From positions 2,614,001 to 2,678,000 of the forward strand of contig NZ_CP127294.1 in NCBI RefSeq assembly GCF_030285625.1: a DNA stretch of 64,000 nt, in the 5' to 3' direction. The position numbers and the translations under genes were made by a program. How positions within the stretch are numbered: position 1 is the first letter of the stretch; every line of letters starts with the position of its first letter. The notes beneath the pieces were generated by a model that was given only the letters and a program-made list of their open reading frames with translations, had not been told where the DNA came from and ran no database searches. Shown piece by piece: positions 1 to 7,647 of this stretch. This DNA is from Amycolatopsis sp. 2-15. Its GTDB lineage: Bacteria > Actinomycetota > Actinomycetes > Mycobacteriales > Pseudonocardiaceae.

Positions 1-1
1 G

Positions 2-151
2 CGGGTGCTCGCGACGGACCTCGAAGTGGGTTTTCCCGCGCGTCCCACGGCTTCGGGTGACTGGTGGGCGTGCACCTCGCCGGCCGCCGGGGTCACGCTC
101 ACGACGGCGCTGGCCGAAGACGCCGTGGTTGCCTTGACGCTGTTGCCTTGA
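2..151 (+). CDS. C-terminal end of an unidentified protein (5' end outside window)
   Basis: An open frame enters from the left edge and runs 49 codons to a TGA at 149-151. The visible tail contains a GDWWACTSPAAGVTL stretch and ends in a small hydrophobic run. I do not recognise the family. Base composition at codon third positions is GC-rich as in the neighbouring genes, which supports real coding. The start and most of the protein lie outside the window. Confidence 0.45.
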   Translation, partial: RVLATDLEVGFPARPTASGDWWACTSPAAGVTLTTALAEDAVVALTLLP

Positions 152-648
152 AACGCTTGGGCTGCTAAAACTTCGTGCCCAGCCAGCGCACGTCGACCGG
201 GAACGCCCACACGGTGTTCCAGCGAGGGGAAGCCCTGCCAGTCCACGTCGGTACCGAGCGCGCGGCGAGGGCTGCGCGGTGTCGCGCACGCCGGACCGCG
301 GATCGGCGCGTGCCGCCGTAACGCCCCCGTGTAGAACAGTGTTCAAGCGCGAGGTGCAGGAACGATTCCCAGGCGTGGCAACGACTTAGCGTTCGGTGAT
401 CGCCTGGGGTGGGGCCTGCGCGAGCCGGTGTTCCGCTGCTCGATACCGTGATCGTCGCGGGTTCGACGGCGCGACCGGCCGTCGGACCGTGCGCGTGGGC
501 CGCGTTTCGTGAGTGCTCGACGGAGTGGCCACCGCGATTACCGGAATTAATTTTCGAGCGCTCCCACGTCCGTTTGATCGGTAATTGGGATTTTCACAAG
601 ATGGACGCCGGCGTTGCCCTGGGCGGCGCGCGGCGGAAAGGAGGGCCG
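152..648. other. Gene-poor intergenic stretch with a small palindrome and a possible gene fragment
   Basis: About 500 bases without a convincing intact gene. A GAACAGTGTTC palindrome (334-344) could be a regulator half-site pair. On the minus strand, about 170-250 encodes short tracts such as DVDWQGFPSLEH and WAFPVDVRWLGTKF in different frames before a TAG, which looks like the frame-disrupted end of an old gene. A GAGCGCTCCCA tract near 556 resembles half of a CebR-like palindrome but is not symmetrical. Nothing here is certain. Confidence 0.3.
637..644 (+). promoter_or_regulatory. Ribosome binding site deciding the start of the TetR gene at 649
   Basis: AAAGGAGG lies 4 bases before an in-frame GTG at 649. 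The in-frame ATG at 601 has no Shine-Dalgarno sequence in front of it, so the GTG is preferred. Confidence 0.6.
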
Positions 649-1266
649 GTGGCCCGTACCTACGGTGGCGTCCCGCCGGAGCAGAGACGCGCCGAGCGCC
701 GGGAGCGGCTGCTGACGGCCGCACTGGAGCTGTTCACCTCGACGGGCTTCCGGCAGGCGAAGATCACCCAGTTGTGTACTCGTGCCGGGGTGTCCACCCG
801 GAACTTCTACGAGGAGTTCGGCAGCAAGGAAGAGGTGCTGCGGACGCTGCACGACCGGATCAACTCGCTCGCGCTCACGCACGTCTCCGCCGCATTGGAG
901 GAGGTCAAGGACGCCGACGCGATGACTCGCATCGCGCGGCTGCTCGACGTCTTCGTCGCCACCGTGACCCTCGACCCGCGCATGCCGCGCCTGAACTACG
1001 TCGAGGCTGTGGGCGTGAGCCCGGAGCTCGAGGCGCAGCACCAGGTGTGGGTGGACCGCTGGGCCACGTTCATCGAGAAGGAGGCCCGCCACGCCGCCGA
1101 AGCCGGCGCTGCGCCGGACCGCGATTACCGGCTGACGGCGATCGCGCTCGTCGGCGCCGCCACGGGTCTGCTGCGTGAATGGCAGGCGCACGAACCGCCG
1201 TTGCCCGTGGCGGACGTGGGCACCGAGCTGCGCGCGTTGATGCAGGCGGCGATCACCCGACCGTGA
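649..1266 (+). CDS. TetR/AcrR family transcriptional regulator
   Basis: A 205-residue one-component repressor. The N-terminal helix-turn-helix (about residues 20-65) has the usual pattern: a LLTAALELF helix, then ITQLCTRAGVSTRNFYEEFGSKEEVL, where the recognition helix ends in the FYEEF signature typical of TetR proteins. The C-terminal half is a helical ligand/dimerisation domain with no identifiable ligand. The GTG start at 649 was chosen because of the AAAGGAGG in front of it; longer in-frame starts lack one. It stands alone, 175 bases before pdxH on the same strand, so its target cannot be assigned from context. Confidence 0.85.
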   Translation: MARTYGGVPPEQRRAERRERLLTAALELFTSTGFRQAKITQLCTRAGVSTRNFYEEFGSKEEVLRTLHDRINSLALTHVSAALEEVKDADAMTRIARLLDVFVATVTLDPRMPRLNYVEAVGVSPELEAQHQVWVDRWATFIEKEARHAAEAGAAPDRDYRLTAIALVGAATGLLREWQAHEPPLPVADVGTELRALMQAAITRP

Positions 1267-1441
1267 CCGATACCGCTTGATCGATTCGGGGCCACGGAGT
1301 TAACCGCGGGTTACGCCGCCCGGTCCAGTGAGGGTGGCAGGAGTCACCGTTCGGTGGGTTTCGCCGCAGCTGGGGACCCAATACCGTCTCCGGATACCGA
1401 TGAGTCGACACCCTCACCAGGGGGTACGGAGGTTGGGGCCC

Positions 1442-2125
1442 ATGATGCCGGAGACCGACGAGGTGGCCGACGTAGCCGACGCGGTGGTCCGGCTGCCCGG
1501 GATGCGGGTGGCCTACGACGGCGCCCCGTTCGACGAGACGGCGCTCGCGGCCACCTGGACCGAGCAGCTGCAGAACTGGCTGGGTCAGGCGATCTCCGAA
1601 GGTGTCGCCGAACCCAACGCGATGGTCCTCGCCACGGCGGACCACGAGGGCCACCCCTCGTCGCGCACGGTCCTGTGCAAGGGCCTCGACGAGCGCGGCG
1701 TGGTCTTCTACACGAACTACACCTCGGCGAAGAGCCACGACCTCACGGCCACGCGGTACGCGTCGGCGACGTTCCCCTGGTACTCGCTGCAGCGGCAGGT
1801 GACGGTGCGGGGCGAGGTGGAGAAGGTCGGCTCCGCGGAGACCGCCGCGTATTGGGCGCAGCGGCCGCGGGGGTCGCAGCTGGGGGCTTGGGCTTCGCCG
1901 CAGTCGCGGATCGTGGACGGCCGGCGGGCGCTGGAGAACGCGTTGCGGGGGATCGAGCGGCGGTTCGGTGATGTGGAGGAGATTCCGGCGCCGCCGCATT
2001 GGGGTGGGTGGCGGATCCGGCCTGATTTCGTGGAGTTCTGGCAGGGGCGGGAAGACCGGATGCATGACCGGTTGAGGTTCAGGCGGACGGATGATGGGTG
2101 GTTGGTGGAGAGGTTGGCTCCCTGA
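1442..2125 (+). CDS. pdxH: Pyridoxamine 5'-phosphate oxidase
   Basis: A 227-residue FMN enzyme that oxidises pyridoxine or pyridoxamine 5'-phosphate to pyridoxal 5'-phosphate, the last step of vitamin B6 salvage, in the cytosol. Family hallmarks are clear: EPNAMVLATAD and SSRTVLCKGLDERG (FMN-binding split barrel), the TNYTSAKSHDL segment, WYSLQRQVTVRGEVEKV, and the C-terminal RIRPDFVEFWQGREDRMHDRLRF signature. Length matches the family (about 210-230). GGAGG at 1428-1432, nine bases ahead, supports ATG 1442; the next codon is also ATG. No B6 partner gene is adjacent. Confidence 0.95.
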   Translation: MMPETDEVADVADAVVRLPGMRVAYDGAPFDETALAATWTEQLQNWLGQAISEGVAEPNAMVLATADHEGHPSSRTVLCKGLDERGVVFYTNYTSAKSHDLTATRYASATFPWYSLQRQVTVRGEVEKVGSAETAAYWAQRPRGSQLGAWASPQSRIVDGRRALENALRGIERRFGDVEEIPAPPHWGGWRIRPDFVEFWQGREDRMHDRLRFRRTDDGWLVERLAP

Positions 2126-2426
2126 TCTGGTCTTGTGTGGGTGGCTGCTGGTTGCGCTGAGGGGGCTGCTCGCCTTTTTTGGTGTGTGGTGGCGCACCCC
2201 GATCTTTGATTGTTTCTGTGAAGGGCGCGGGGATCGAGGTGCAGGGCGGGGTCTGGGTGCGCTGGTGAGTTGGGTGCATCGGTGCCGTTGTGAGGGTGAG
2301 GCTGGCTGCGGGTTGTGGGTGGTTGGGTCTATTGCGATGGGCTGATGAAAGCGGCATTTCGGGCGGTGGGCGCGGCGATCAAAATCACCCGCGGGGCGAT
2401 AGTTAGCGCGGCTAAGATAGTGAGTC
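2126..2426. other. Intergenic region between pdxH and the MFS gene
   Basis: About 300 bases, G/T-rich on the plus strand, with a short CTTTTTT run near 2175 and no convincing stem before it. The open frames here are low-complexity and lack a homologue I recognise. The only functional element I can support is the -10-like TAAGAT at 2413. Confidence 0.4.
2413..2418 (+). promoter_or_regulatory. -10 box (TAAGAT), near-leaderless promoter of the MFS gene
   Basis: TAAGAT lies 8 bases before the GTG at 2427, the spacing expected when transcription starts at or next to the start codon. There is no Shine-Dalgarno sequence between them. Confidence 0.5.
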
Positions 2427-3794
2427 GTGAGTTCTGATCCGGGGTCGTCGCGCCCTCGTCGGGGGGCGCGTGGAGTCCTCGGGCGCATCGTGGTCGATAC
2501 GCGGCCGTTGAAGATTCCGGCGTTTCGGCGGTTGTGGGTGTCGACGGCGGTGACCGCGGTCGGGTCGCAGCTGACGGCTGTGGCGGTGCCGAAGCAGATT
2601 TTTGACCTGACCGGGTCGTCCGGGTACGTGGGGCTGACCGGGGCCGTCGCGCTGGTGCCGCTGCTCGTGTTCGGGTTGTGGGGCGGGGCGATCGCTGACG
2701 CGGTCGACCGGCGGAAGCTGCTGCTCGTCACCAACATCGGGGTGGCGGTCTCGTCGGCGCTGCTGTGGTTGCAGGCCTTCGCGAACTTCCACTCCGTGAC
2801 GCTCGTGCTGGTGCTGCTCGCGGCCAACCAGGCGTTCTTCGCGATCAACATGCCCACGCGCGGTGCCGTCGTCGCGCGGCTGGTGCCTCCGGAGCTGCTG
2901 CCGTCGGCCAACGCGCTGAACACGACGATGTCGACGTTCGGGGCGGTGTTCGGGCCGCTGTTCGGTGGGGCGCTGATCCCCGTGATCGGGCTGTCGACGC
3001 TGTACCTCGTCGACGTCTGCGCGTTGATGATCACGCTCATCGCCGTGTGGCGGTTGCCGTCGATCCCGCCGCTCAACGGGCCGTCGCGGCGGGCCGGGAT
3101 CGGGGACGTCGTCGACGGGTTCCGGTACCTGGCCACGCAGAAGGTGCTGCTGGCGTCGTTCGTCGTCGACATCATCGCGATGGTCGCCGGCATGCCGCGG
3201 GCGCTGATCCCGGAGATGGCCGAGCGCACGTTCGGCGACCCGCCGGGCGGTGGGCCGGCCCTCGGGTTCCTCTACGCCGCGCTGCCGGCCGGCGCGATGG
3301 TGATCGGCCTTTTCTCCGGCTGGCTGCACCGCGTTTCGCGCCAGGGCGTGGCCGTGGTCGTGTCGATCAGCTTGTGGGGCGCGGCGATCGCGGCCTTCGG
3401 GCTCGCGCACTCGCTGTGGCTCGCGGTGATCTTCATGGCGCTGGCCGGCGCCGCCGACATGGTCAGCTCCGTCTACCGCCAGGCGATCCTGCAGACGGCC
3501 ACCACCGACGAGATGCGCGGCCGCCTGCAGGGTGTCTTCACCGTCGTCGTCGCCGGTGGTCCGCGGCTGGCCGACCTCACGCACGGCTGGGCCGGCGCAG
3601 TGTGGGGCACCGCAGCCGCGGCGACGGGCGGTGGCGTGCTGGTGATCGTGCTGGTGTTCGCGGCGATGCTGCCGCTCGCCGCGTTCTGGCGCTATCGCGC
3701 GCCCCTCGGTAAATCCGACGCCGGTGAATCCGACCACGCAGGTGCCGAATCGCAGGTCGCGGCGAAGGGCGCCGAACCGGTCGCGGGGGAATAG
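2427..3794 (+). CDS. MFS exporter, EntS/MFS_3-like
   Basis: A 455-residue integral membrane transporter with about 12 hydrophobic segments starting near residue 35 and a charged C-terminal tail. It belongs to the group related to the enterobactin exporter EntS and macrolide efflux proteins: FRRLWVSTAVTAVGSQLTAVAVPKQIFDLTGSS at the first helix, GGAIADAVDRRKLLL in the loop 2-3 motif, and QAILQTATTDEMRGRLQGVF late in the protein. These usually export small organic molecules by proton antiport. The substrate is unknown; no biosynthetic genes are adjacent. The GTG start fits the -10 box 8 bases upstream. Confidence 0.85.
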   Translation: MSSDPGSSRPRRGARGVLGRIVVDTRPLKIPAFRRLWVSTAVTAVGSQLTAVAVPKQIFDLTGSSGYVGLTGAVALVPLLVFGLWGGAIADAVDRRKLLLVTNIGVAVSSALLWLQAFANFHSVTLVLVLLAANQAFFAINMPTRGAVVARLVPPELLPSANALNTTMSTFGAVFGPLFGGALIPVIGLSTLYLVDVCALMITLIAVWRLPSIPPLNGPSRRAGIGDVVDGFRYLATQKVLLASFVVDIIAMVAGMPRALIPEMAERTFGDPPGGGPALGFLYAALPAGAMVIGLFSGWLHRVSRQGVAVVVSISLWGAAIAAFGLAHSLWLAVIFMALAGAADMVSSVYRQAILQTATTDEMRGRLQGVFTVVVAGGPRLADLTHGWAGAVWGTAAAATGGGVLVIVLVFAAMLPLAAFWRYRAPLGKSDAGESDHAGAESQVAAKGAEPVAGE

Positions 3795-3805
3795 ACCAAA
3801 CGGCC

Positions 3806-3811
3806 TAACAT
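3806..3811 (+). promoter_or_regulatory. -10 box (TAACAT) deciding the lipoprotein start
   Basis: TAACAT is 7 bases before ATG 3819. It overlaps the alternative ATG at 3810, so the leaderless reading favours 3819. Confidence 0.5.
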
Positions 3812-3818
3812 GCCGGGC

Positions 3819-4349
3819 ATGCGTGTTTACCCGGTCGCCCTGTTGCTCACCGCCGCCGCGCTCACCGCCTGCTCCTCGGGTGAGCAGCAGGCCGCTCCGC
3901 CGAAGCCGTCGTCAACGAAGCCCGCGCCGCCGGGTTCGACGTGCTCGCTGCTGTCGGCCGGCGAGGTCGGCAACGCCATCAAGATCCCCGGCGTCACGTC
4001 GAAGGTCGGCCCGAACCAGGAGAGCGCCGGCAACGGCGGCAAGGCCACGAGCTGCGAATACCTCGTCGGTGACAAGCAGGCCGGCGCGCTGGCCGTGACC
4101 CGCTACGAGGGCCGCCAGGCCAATCCGGCCGAGATGGTCGCGGCCATCAAGAAGGCCAAGCCGGGCGCCGTCGACGTGCCGGGCTTCCCCAACGGCGCCG
4201 TGTACTACATCGACGAGCAGAAGACCGCGACGCTCGCCACGGCCAAGATCGCCAAGGGCGTGCCCGTGCTCGTCAACTACACCGGTCCGGTGAAGATGAC
4301 GCAGCAGATGATGATTCCGCTGGTCAAAACGGCTGTCACCGCCGTCTGA
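3819..4349 (+). CDS. Secreted lipoprotein, DUF3558-like
   Basis: A 176-residue exported protein with a lipoprotein signal: MRVYPVALLLTAAALTAC gives a short basic start, a hydrophobic core and the lipobox LTAC, so the Cys near residue 18 would be lipidated and the protein held on the outer face of the membrane. After a Pro/Lys/Ser linker, a CSLLSAGEVGNAI segment followed by a second Cys (TSCEYL) resembles the DUF3558 family common in actinomycetes. The function of that family is unknown. ATG 3810 is an alternative start; 3819 is preferred because of the TAACAT box. Confidence 0.75.
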   Translation: MRVYPVALLLTAAALTACSSGEQQAAPPKPSSTKPAPPGSTCSLLSAGEVGNAIKIPGVTSKVGPNQESAGNGGKATSCEYLVGDKQAGALAVTRYEGRQANPAEMVAAIKKAKPGAVDVPGFPNGAVYYIDEQKTATLATAKIAKGVPVLVNYTGPVKMTQQMMIPLVKTAVTAV

Positions 4350-4387
4350 CTTTCGCCGGGCGCCCGGACAAGGCAGACTATTCGCCC

Positions 4388-5749
4388 ATGACGGACGTTA
4401 GGGCGGACGGTCCGCAGACGGGTGGACCAAGTCTCCGGCGCGTGATGGGGCCGAAGCTCCTGTTGTTCTTCGTGGTCGGCGACATCATCGGTACGGGGAT
4501 CTACGCACTGACCGGCCAGGTCGCCGGCCGCGTCGGCGGCGCGCTGTGGCTGCCGTTCCTGCTGGCGTTCGTGGTCGCGTTCATGACCGCGTTCAGCTAC
4601 CTCGAGCTGGTCGGCAAGTATCCGCGAGCCGCGGGCGCCGCGCTGTACACGAACAAGGCGTTCGGGGTGCCGTTCCTGACGTTCATGGTCGCGTTCGCGG
4701 TGATGTGCTCCGGCATCACGTCGGCGTCGTCGGCCGCGGTGGCGTTCGGCGCGACCTACCTGGCGGCGTTCGTGAAGCTGCCGATGGTGCTCGTCGGCAT
4801 CGTGTTCGTGATCGCGCTGGCGCTGATCAATTTCCGCGGCGTGGGCGAATCGGTGAAGGCCAACGCGGTGCTCACCTGCATCGAACTGTCCGGCCTGCTG
4901 ATCATCATCGGCGTCGGGGTGTGGGCTGTGATCAACGGTGACGGCGAGCCGTCGCGGCTGGTCGAGATCAACACCGCCGACAAGACGTGGCTGGTGGCGA
5001 TCACGTCGGCCACCTCGCTGGCCTTCTTCGCCATGGTCGGCTTCGAGGACTCCGTGAACATGGCCGAGGAGTGCCACGACCCGGTGCGCATCTTCCCGAA
5101 GGCGATGCTCTGGGGCATGGTCATCGCCGCGACGATCTACGTGCTGGTGTCCATCACGTCCTCGCTGCTCGTCCCGGCCGGTGACCTGGCCGCAGCCAAG
5201 AGCAGCGCGCTGCTCACCGTGCTCGACGTCGGCGCCCCCGGCTTCCCGCGCGAAATCTTCTCGGCCATCGGCCTGTTCGCCGTCATCAACTCGGCGCTGA
5301 TCAACATGCTCATGGCCAGCCGGCTGCTCTACGGCCTGGCCAACGAGCGCGTGCTGCCGGCGGTTTTCGGCCGCGTGCACCCGACGCGCCGCACGCCGTG
5401 GGTGTCGATCATCTTCACGAGCGCGATCGCGATCCTCTTGGTGTCCTTTGTGGACATCAGTGCGCTCGGTGGTACCACGGCATTGCTGCTGCTGGTGGTG
5501 TTCGCCATCGTCAACGTCGCCCTGCTCGTGCTGCGCAAGGACAAGGTGGCGCACAAACACTTCCGCGCCCCCACCGCGATCCCCGTGCTGGCGGCGATCT
5601 TCTGCCTCTACCTCGTGAGCCCCCTGTCGGGCCGCCCCGCCAGCGACTACACCGTGGGTGCCGTCCTGCTGGGCGTGGGCGTGGTGTTGTGGTTCGTGAA
5701 CTGGCTGGTCAAGCGGGGCCTGGACCGTCGTTCGGAGCGTGTGGGGTAG
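4388..5749 (+). CDS. APC family amino acid permease
   Basis: A 453-residue membrane transporter with about 12 predicted helices. The first helix carries VVGDIIGTGIYALTGQVAGRVGG, the glycine-rich GTGIY substrate motif of the amino acid-polyamine-organocation superfamily. FFAMVGFEDSVNMAEECHDPVRIFPKAM is the conserved helix 6 / loop region that distinguishes these transporters. It probably imports an amino acid or amine by proton symport; the substrate is not predictable. Its last 41 bases overlap the end of the convergent DUF5958 gene. Confidence 0.88.
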   Translation: MTDVRADGPQTGGPSLRRVMGPKLLLFFVVGDIIGTGIYALTGQVAGRVGGALWLPFLLAFVVAFMTAFSYLELVGKYPRAAGAALYTNKAFGVPFLTFMVAFAVMCSGITSASSAAVAFGATYLAAFVKLPMVLVGIVFVIALALINFRGVGESVKANAVLTCIELSGLLIIIGVGVWAVINGDGEPSRLVEINTADKTWLVAITSATSLAFFAMVGFEDSVNMAEECHDPVRIFPKAMLWGMVIAATIYVLVSITSSLLVPAGDLAAAKSSALLTVLDVGAPGFPREIFSAIGLFAVINSALINMLMASRLLYGLANERVLPAVFGRVHPTRRTPWVSIIFTSAIAILLVSFVDISALGGTTALLLLVVFAIVNVALLVLRKDKVAHKHFRAPTAIPVLAAIFCLYLVSPLSGRPASDYTVGAVLLGVGVVLWFVNWLVKRGLDRRSERVG

Positions 5750-6137
5750 GCGGGTGGTGCCACCAGTGGGTGCAGTCGCCACCGCAGCGTCGCCGACGGC
5801 GCTCGTCCGCGACGCTGAGGAGGCCGACCAGGAGGCGGAACGCACTGCGCTGCTGGTCGGGCGGGCGCAGTTCGGTGAGCTTGCGTAGCTGGACCGCCAT
5901 CGGTTCAGGTATTCGCCCGGTCGACGCGACCACCACCGCGGTGTTGCCTGGCTTCAACCCCACTCGACTGGCGGCCTCCGCAACGTCGTCGGCGGTCGCC
6001 CTGGCTTGGGTGCAGTACTCCTGCAGCTCGATCAGCGCGCGGTGGCGGCCATCCTGGTTGAGGGATTCGAACCAGGCCATGCCTTGGTCCAGCGGGCGCA
6101 GGCCCTGGGCGAGCTCGTTCAGCAGCGCGGGGTTCAT
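5709..6137 (-). CDS. DUF5958 family protein
   Basis: A 142-residue protein that I match to DUF5958 by LNELAQGLRPLDQGMAWF at the N-terminus, LIELQEYCTQARAT, AVQLRKLTEL, the SAFRLLVGLLSVADERRRRRC segment and the C-terminal GDCTHWWHH. The closing Cys/His residues could bind a metal, but this is only an inference. No function is established. The start ATG has GGAG 8 bases ahead. The 3' end overlaps the permease gene by 41 bases, so the two transcripts would be antisense there. The last ~20 residues are Pro/His-rich and may be extra to the family. Confidence 0.75.
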   Translation of the reverse strand: MNPALLNELAQGLRPLDQGMAWFESLNQDGRHRALIELQEYCTQARATADDVAEAASRVGLKPGNTAVVVASTGRIPEPMAVQLRKLTELRPPDQQRSAFRLLVGLLSVADERRRRRCGGDCTHWWHHPPTPHAPNDGPGPA

Positions 6138-6171
6138 CGGACTGGACTCCGAAATTCGACGGGGCGCGACC

Positions 6172-6981
6172 TCATGCCGGGGTCCGCTGGCTGAGGCGTT
6201 CGAAGTCTGCGAGGTCGTGCGCGGCGAAGATGGTGACGTCGCCAGTCTGCCGCAGCTCGCGCAGGCGTTGCTGGTTTTCGATGCGCTGCTCAGGAATTGT
6301 CTGCACCAACCGCTCGAACAGTGCCAGGCCCGGCGGGATGGAGGCGGGTTCGTCGATCTCCGCGTGGAAGAAGTACGCGTCGCCGGCGTTGAGGAGCCAG
6401 CCGGTGTTCGTGTGCACGGCGACGCCGGCGTGGCCGGCGGTGTGGCCGTGCAGGGGGATCAGGGCAACGTCGGGGACGCCGTCGAGTTCGCGGACGGCGG
6501 AGAAGCCGAACCAGTCGTCGCCCGCGTCTTCGTAGGGAGTCCACTGTGGACCGTGAGCGAACTGCACGCGGCGGTACCGCTGGTTCCCGCCGTGGTAGGC
6601 CGCGAGCTCGGCCGCGTAGACGTGGACGCGGGCCTGCGGGAAGTCGACGAGGCCGCCCGCGTGGTCGAGGTCGAGGTGGGTCGGCACGATGTCGCGCACG
6701 TCCGCCGGGTCGAAGCCGAGGGCGCGGATCTGGGCCACGGCCGTCTCCTCGGTCCGGGACACCGGCCTCGACAGCCGCAGGAACCGGCGGCCCAGCCAGC
6801 GTTGCGGGTCGGCGACGGCGGGGGTGCCCATGCCCGTCTCGATGAGGACGAGTCCGGTGTCGGTCTCGAGGAGCAGGCAGTGGCACACGAGCGTGGCGCG
6901 CCGGAACAGGCCGGGGCGGCCGTCGACGAGCCGGCCGCCGATCGGGGTCATGGTGCCGCAGTTCAGGTGGTGCACGCGCAT
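6172..6981 (-). CDS. Metallo-beta-lactamase-fold hydrolase (lactonase-like)
   Basis: A 269-residue cytosolic MBL-fold hydrolase. Metal ligands are visible: THLDLDHAGG is an HxDxDH variant of the usual HxHxDH, followed by HTAGHAGV, the bridging Asp in NAGDAYF, and a final His in AAHDLADF. This arrangement is found in the AttM/AiiA-type N-acyl homoserine lactonase group and in many uncharacterised relatives, so lactone hydrolysis is possible but unproven. Its ATG overlaps the TGA of the upstream TetR gene as TGATG, which predicts translational coupling and co-regulation by that repressor. Confidence 0.85.
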   Translation of the reverse strand: MRVHHLNCGTMTPIGGRLVDGRPGLFRRATLVCHCLLLETDTGLVLIETGMGTPAVADPQRWLGRRFLRLSRPVSRTEETAVAQIRALGFDPADVRDIVPTHLDLDHAGGLVDFPQARVHVYAAELAAYHGGNQRYRRVQFAHGPQWTPYEDAGDDWFGFSAVRELDGVPDVALIPLHGHTAGHAGVAVHTNTGWLLNAGDAYFFHAEIDEPASIPPGLALFERLVQTIPEQRIENQQRLRELRQTGDVTIFAAHDLADFERLSQRTPA

Positions 6982-7559
6982 CAGGAGAACTCCCTCTCGA
7001 CGGTGGTGTGCAGGTGGGCGGCGATGTCGCGCAGGGGTGCGATGTCGCGGCGGGTCTTGGCGAACAGCAGCGCGCCTTCGATCGAGGCGAGCACCACCGT
7101 CGCCAGGGAAGCGGCGCGGTCCGCCGCGAGGCCGGAGCGCGTGAAGTACTCGGCCAGCCGCGTGTGCCAGTCGGCGTAACCGTCCTGGCAGGCCTCGCGG
7201 ATCGGTTCGCTCTCCGCGGCCGCCTCCAGCGCGACTGTCGCAAGTGGACACCCGCGCCGAAAGCCGGACTCGGTGAGCGAGGCGGCGAGGGCGTCGACCA
7301 CCGCGTCGATCGCCGACGCCGGGTCCGGTGCGGCGGTGACCACGGCGGTCAACACGTCGGCCACCCGTTCGCTCGACAGCCGCACGGCCTCGGCCGCCAG
7401 CTGCTCCTTGCCGCCGGGAAAGTGGAAGTACAGCGAGCCCTTCGGGGCGCCGCCCGCGGCGACGAGCTGGGTGAGGCCGGTGGCGTGGTAACCCTGCGCC
7501 TGGAACAGCTCGGCGGCGGAGTCGAGCATGCGGCGGCGGGAGTCGGTGCGGCGGACCAT
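6981..7559 (-). CDS. TetR family regulator, LmrA/YxaF type
   Basis: A 192-residue repressor. The helix-turn-helix covers about residues 5-55: RRRMLDSAAELFQAQGYHATGLTQLVAAGGAPKGSLYFHFPGGKEQLAAEAV, with the LYFHFPGGKEQL signature of the LmrA/YxaF subgroup. The C-terminal domain contains GCPLATVALEAA, where the Cys-Pro is common in this subgroup. The start at 7559 fits a -10 box 7 bases upstream. A 24-bp palindrome with the GACCGGTC core typical of this subgroup lies at 7579-7602, so the gene probably controls itself and the coupled MBL-fold hydrolase. Confidence 0.88.
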   Translation of the reverse strand: MVRRTDSRRRMLDSAAELFQAQGYHATGLTQLVAAGGAPKGSLYFHFPGGKEQLAAEAVRLSSERVADVLTAVVTAAPDPASAIDAVVDALAASLTESGFRRGCPLATVALEAAAESEPIREACQDGYADWHTRLAEYFTRSGLAADRAASLATVVLASIEGALLFAKTRRDIAPLRDIAAHLHTTVEREFS

Positions 7560-7566
7560 GCGGCTC

Positions 7567-7572
7567 ACCGTA
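7567..7572 (-). promoter_or_regulatory. -10 box (TACGGT) for the TetR/MBL operon
   Basis: On the minus strand TACGGT lies 7 bases before the ATG at 7559, giving a leaderless transcript. The -35 region would fall inside the palindrome at 7579-7602. Confidence 0.5.
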
Positions 7573-7578
7573 GCTCGA

Positions 7579-7602
7579 ACTATGACGACCGGTCTAGTTA
7601 GT
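7579..7602. promoter_or_regulatory. Palindromic TetR operator
   Basis: The perfect core GACCGGTC (7587-7594) is flanked at equal distance by ACTA (7579-7582) and TAGT (7599-7602). LmrA/YxaF-type TetR proteins bind GACC-GGTC palindromes. It overlaps the predicted -35 of the adjacent TetR gene and sits 33 bases before the galM -10 box. Confidence 0.6.
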
Positions 7603-7634
7603 TTAATCCTCCGCGACAGGCCACCGGCCGCCGG

Positions 7635-7640
7635 TAATGT
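7635..7640 (+). promoter_or_regulatory. -10 box (TAATGT), leaderless galM promoter
   Basis: TAATGT lies exactly 7 bases before ATG 7648. No Shine-Dalgarno sequence is present. Confidence 0.5.
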
Positions 7641-7647
7641 CTGCGGC

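Noticed and set aside
2091-2345. Small protein gene after pdxH
   Set aside because: The frame is Trp/Gly-rich by base composition, overlaps pdxH, lacks a ribosome binding site and shows no conserved pattern.
6050-6090. tRNA-like GATTCGAACC segment
   Set aside because: It matches a T-loop by chance inside the DUF5958 coding sequence; no acceptor or anticodon stem can be formed.
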